Source of the DNA: Candidatus Barnesiella excrementavium | Lineage (GTDB): Bacteria; Bacteroidota; Bacteroidia; Bacteroidales; Barnesiellaceae | Length of the DNA: 64,000 nt | Assembly: GCA_019115485.1 (NCBI GenBank) | Contig: DXDM01000048.1 | Location: 1 to 64,000, forward strand | Direction: 5' to 3' | Part shown: positions 61,954 through 64,000 of the stretch, piece after piece | Numbering within the stretch: position 1 is the stretch's first letter | Layout: every line of letters begins with the position of its first letter | Notes under the pieces: model-generated | Told to the model about the DNA's origin: nothing | Seen by the model: the letters and a program-made list of their open reading frames with translations, nothing else | Database searches by the model: none | Program-made: the position numbers and the translations under genes

Positions 61954-62895
61954 TTATTTCTCTCTCACTGCATAAACATTCTCCGATATTTCATTAATTT
62001 TTATGGGGGTAATGGCGGACATCATTTCGAGGATACCTGACAGGTTGTTGAGCTTGCAGGTAAAATTATAGGTGAAGGTATTTATCTGCTTGCCCCGCAC
62101 ATCGAAGGTGACATCGAATTGTCGCGACAGCGTGGTCAAGACCTCGTTCAAAGAGGCATTTCTAAATACCAGTTTATTATCTTTCCAGTCCGAAGCCTCC
62201 TGGTAATACTCGTTTCGCATCACCTTACAGACTTTGCTTCCTTTCTCGTAGACTGCTGTCTGGCCGGGTTCCATCTGATACGGCCCCATCTTCTCGGCAT
62301 AGGGATAACTAATCACGATACCGCCCTCGTTGAGCGTCGTGGTCACCACCGAGTCGGTGGGATAGACCGAGACGTTGAACTGGGTTCCCGTCACCCGGAT
62401 ATTCATCTCGTCGGCCTGCACCATGAAGGGTTTCGACGCGTCTTTCTTCACCTCGAAATAGGCTTCGCCCACCAAGGTCACCTCGCGTTTGTCACGGGCA
62501 AACTTTTCGGGATAGACCAACTTTGAGTCGGCATTCAGCCACACTCTCGTACCATCTTCGAGCAGAACGACCAGCCGTTCACCCCGCAAAGCACAAATTT
62601 CCTTGTACTCGGGCTTGGAAAAATCAAAACTTTGGTAAGCCAAATACCCCACATTCATCAGGACCAAAGCAATGGCGCAAGCCCACTTGCAGATAGTTCC
62701 TATGTTGCGTCGTTCGCTCCGCCGAATACCCTCCGACAAATTTTCATAGACTCCGAACTTGTCGAAATCGGGTACTTCACGACCTCCCATCGGCAAGGAT
62801 TCGGCATTCATCAGCCGCTCTATATCCTTGTCAATGTGATCCGAGACATAATTCAATATCTCGCTATCGGTTTGATGTCGTTTCCCAAGACGCAT
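61954..62895 (-). CDS. FecR-family anti-sigma factor
   Basis: The 313-residue inner-membrane protein has a short cytoplasmic N-terminus (1-65), one transmembrane helix (about 66-86), a periplasmic FecR domain (about 105-205; V-W-L-N-A-D-S-K-L, Y-F-E-V-K) and a C-terminal domain (about 235-313) related to SusC STN contacts. It should hold the ECF sigma factor until loaded SusC signals through the STN domain. It lies between the sigma gene (86 bases upstream) and SusC (37 bases downstream). Confidence 0.93.
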   Translation of the reverse strand: MRLGKRHQTDSEILNYVSDHIDKDIERLMNAESLPMGGREVPDFDKFGVYENLSEGIRRSERRNIGTICKWACAIALVLMNVGYLAYQSFDFSKPEYKEICALRGERLVVLLEDGTRVWLNADSKLVYPEKFARDKREVTLVGEAYFEVKKDASKPFMVQADEMNIRVTGTQFNVSVYPTDSVVTTTLNEGGIVISYPYAEKMGPYQMEPGQTAVYEKGSKVCKVMRNEYYQEASDWKDNKLVFRNASLNEVLTTLSRQFDVTFDVRGKQINTFTYNFTCKLNNLSGILEMMSAITPIKINEISENVYAVREK

Positions 62896-62981
62896 AATTC
62901 ATAGGCTTTCATTAGTAATACACACCGAAAGCGGAAAAGTATTATAGAAAAAATGGATTTTTTTGATTATTTTTCTTCATC

Positions 62982-63533
62982 TCACAATAACAATGAGATA
63001 GCACATTGACGAATGAGTTCTTTGATCTGTTTCAGCGACTGGCTGTATTGGAACTTGACGGTATTGACCGATAAGTGCAACTTGTCGGCAATCTCCTGAT
63101 TGGAATACTGACCCGAAATTTTCAACGAGAAGATTTTCCGACGCTGGGGCGACAGTTGGTCGATAGCCCGACGAATCATGTCCAGCTGCTCCCGGTCGAT
63201 TTCGTCATCGACCTGATCATCGTCGATTCGCTCCAACAACTCCAAGCAATCGTCCAGCACAAAGATGTTGTTTCTGGAATCGCGCAAGATATTCAAGATG
63301 TCGTTTTTCAATACCGTAAACAGAAAGTGATTCAACGGCCGCCGCTCGTCGAGATCCTCGCGCTTCGTCCAAATCTTCATAAAAAGATTCTGCACGGCAT
63401 CTTCGGCCAACTCTTTATTACACAAATATTTGAATGCAAGCCGATAGGCCTGATCCGAATAAGTGTTATAAAGAATGGTAAAAGCCAATTGGTTGCCCTG
63501 TTTTAACTGTATCGTTAAAGCGACCTCGTCCAT
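62982..63533 (-). CDS. ECF RNA polymerase sigma-70 factor
   Basis: The 183-residue protein has sigma region 2 (about 15-85: A-Y-R-L-A-F-K-Y-L-C-N-K-E-L-A-E-D-A-V-Q-N) and region 4 with helix-turn-helix (about 125-175: S-N-Q-E-I-A-D-K-L-H-L-S-V-N-T-V-K-F). No region 1 or 3, as in ECF sigmas. It controls the downstream SusCD operon under FecR. The upstream region (63534-63652) shows no clear -7 box of its own. Confidence 0.95.
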   Translation of the reverse strand: MDEVALTIQLKQGNQLAFTILYNTYSDQAYRLAFKYLCNKELAEDAVQNLFMKIWTKREDLDERRPLNHFLFTVLKNDILNILRDSRNNIFVLDDCLELLERIDDDQVDDEIDREQLDMIRRAIDQLSPQRRKIFSLKISGQYSNQEIADKLHLSVNTVKFQYSQSLKQIKELIRQCAISLLL

Positions 63534-63652
63534 TTTTATCGATTAAAAAATCCTAGCACGCTGCAATATTCAAAAAAAATAATGAATCCACAAAAAAAAT
63601 TTGATGAATTTAGAGTTACATATTGGGAGTGAAGCCTCCTTCAAAAGGGCAT

Positions 63653-63691
63653 AAAAAAAAGCTAAACAACCGACAAGCAGTTATTTAGCTT
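63653..63691 (-). terminator. Leftward terminator with no gene upstream of it
   Basis: On the minus strand AAGCTAAA...TTTAGCTT (8 bp, extended by AAC/GTT) is followed by eight T. It would stop transcription coming from the right, where no minus-strand gene is visible within the window. It may be the 3' end of a former neighbour displaced by the element starting at the right edge. Confidence 0.7.
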
Positions 63692-63694
63692 CAA

Positions 63695-63711
63695 GTACCC
63701 AGACCCGGTAC
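63695..63711. repeat. GTACC-N7-GGTAC inverted repeat, possible attachment-site core
   Basis: A 5-bp perfect inverted repeat with a 7-base centre, between the orphan terminator and the integrase-like gene. Arms around a 7-bp centre are the shape of a tyrosine-recombinase crossover site; this is only a shape argument. Confidence 0.3.
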
Positions 63712-63822
63712 AAGGCATAGAAATTATAGAAAAATAAAAGAATTTATCTTACTTATTATCAATTATTTGCATCTTTCTTATTTTCTCTATTTTTGCCATA
63801 TTTTGCCCATTTTTCGTCATTA

Positions 63823-63843
63823 AGTACACTTTTAGTACACTTT
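63823..63843. repeat. Two AGTACACTTT direct repeats
   Basis: Copies at 63823-63832 and 63834-63843 are 11 bases apart, one helical turn, and touch the -33 element of the promoter at 63841. They may be integrase arm-type or regulator binding sites. Confidence 0.55.
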
Positions 63844-63870
63844 GAAATTCCATTTTCTTTTGTACCTTTG
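63841..63870 (+). promoter_or_regulatory. Promoter of the right-edge gene (TTTG-N18-TACCTTTG)
   Basis: TTTG (63841-63844) and TACCTTTG (63863-63870) are separated by 18 bases, close to the Bacteroidetes consensus, and precede the ATG at 63954 by about 80 bases. Confidence 0.6.
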
Positions 63871-63953
63871 CAATATCGGAAAACAAAAGAAAATCAATTA
63901 TTTAGCGTAACCACCCGGTTATGGTACCTAAATCGGGATAAAACCTCTAAACA

Positions 63954-64000
63954 ATGGCAAAGTTAGAAAATAAAACGAAAGAAAACCCTAAATTGGAGCA
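63954..64000 (+). CDS. Probable site-specific tyrosine integrase, first 15 codons only
   Basis: The visible start is MAKLENKTKENPKLE, cut by the window. The K-E-N-P-K-L-E-Q type beginning is one I associate with Bacteroidales integrases that carry an Arm DNA-binding domain, but 15 residues are not decisive. The preceding tandem repeats, hairpin and displaced terminator are consistent with the border of an integrated element. Confidence 0.4.
   Translation, partial: MAKLENKTKENPKLE

Larger units (their letters stand above)
63534..63953. other. Intergenic region between ECF sigma and the right-edge gene
   Basis: This 420-base AT-rich stretch holds no supported gene. It contains a minus-oriented terminator (63653-63691), a GTACC/GGTAC hairpin (63695-63711), the loosely repeated TTTTTGCC/TTTTGCCC motif near 63791-63815, two AGTACACTTT direct repeats (63823-63832, 63834-63843), and a promoter for the right-edge gene (63841-63870). 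Confidence 0.7.

Noticed and set aside
42378-63533. A single polysaccharide locus spanning all minus-strand genes
   Set aside because: A strong terminator at 50287-50346 separates the SusCD-EEP unit from the GH89 unit, and the latter has no SusC/SusD of its own. I treat them as two operons that may or may not cooperate.
1-64000. CRISPR arrays, rRNA genes, phage structural genes
   Set aside because: I saw no regularly spaced repeats, rRNA sequence or capsid/tail genes.

Overview
The window is a stretch of Bacteroidales (phylum Bacteroidetes) chromosome of fairly high GC for that group. The evidence is: TTG-N19/20-TAnnTTTG promoters and almost no Shine-Dalgarno dependence; a complete SusC/SusD locus run by an ECF sigma factor and a FecR anti-sigma; a long IspG with the insert domain; a TGS-containing nucleoside kinase; DUF4369 lipoproteins; and the rpoN/membrane protein/purE/ispG gene order. 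I cannot fix the genus; a Barnesiella-like organism is only a guess.

Layout. 1-38 is the start of a leftward, probably IS30-type transposase, followed by a perfect 30-bp palindrome. 152-9843 is housekeeping: a thioredoxin-like lipoprotein, pnp, then rpoN, a membrane protein, purE, ispG and a MATE pump. 10007-17594 holds an Lrp regulator and, divergently, a TetR-controlled tripartite ABC efflux operon (tetR, tolC-like, membrane fusion lipoprotein, two ATPases, two permeases) with a visible promoter and operator. 17763-19238 is a pair of FKBP isomerases. 19454-21192 is an AT-rich acyltransferase overlapping a zinc-less sirtuin. 21272-37806 is mostly single housekeeping genes (Na/Pi transporter, nucleoside kinase, polyprenyl synthase, polA, mfd, mscS, ychF, S41 protease, PfkB kinase), many separated by bidirectional hairpin terminators. 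37889-38059 holds two tandem tRNA-Asn genes. 38239-42241 has CorA, a HAD phosphatase, an EamA transporter and a secreted esterase.

42378-63533 is the accessory carbohydrate region, all on the minus strand. The distal operon (63533 down to 50388) runs sigma, anti-sigma, SusC, SusD, three different endonuclease/exonuclease/phosphatase (EEP) family secreted enzymes, a GH127-type enzyme and a beta-helix protein, ending at a strong terminator. This looks like a glycan uptake locus whose cargo contains phosphodiester bonds. The next operon (50245 down to 42378) has two GH89 alpha-N-acetylglucosaminidases (NAGLU family), a relative of the lysosomal heparan-alpha-glucosaminide N-acetyltransferase (HGSNAT), a GntP permease and a glycerate kinase. 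It resembles a bacterial counterpart of the NAGLU/HGSNAT pair coupled to glycerate use.

The right edge (63653-64000) looks like the border of another mobile element: a leftward terminator without a gene, tandem repeats, a promoter, and the first codons of a probable tyrosine integrase.
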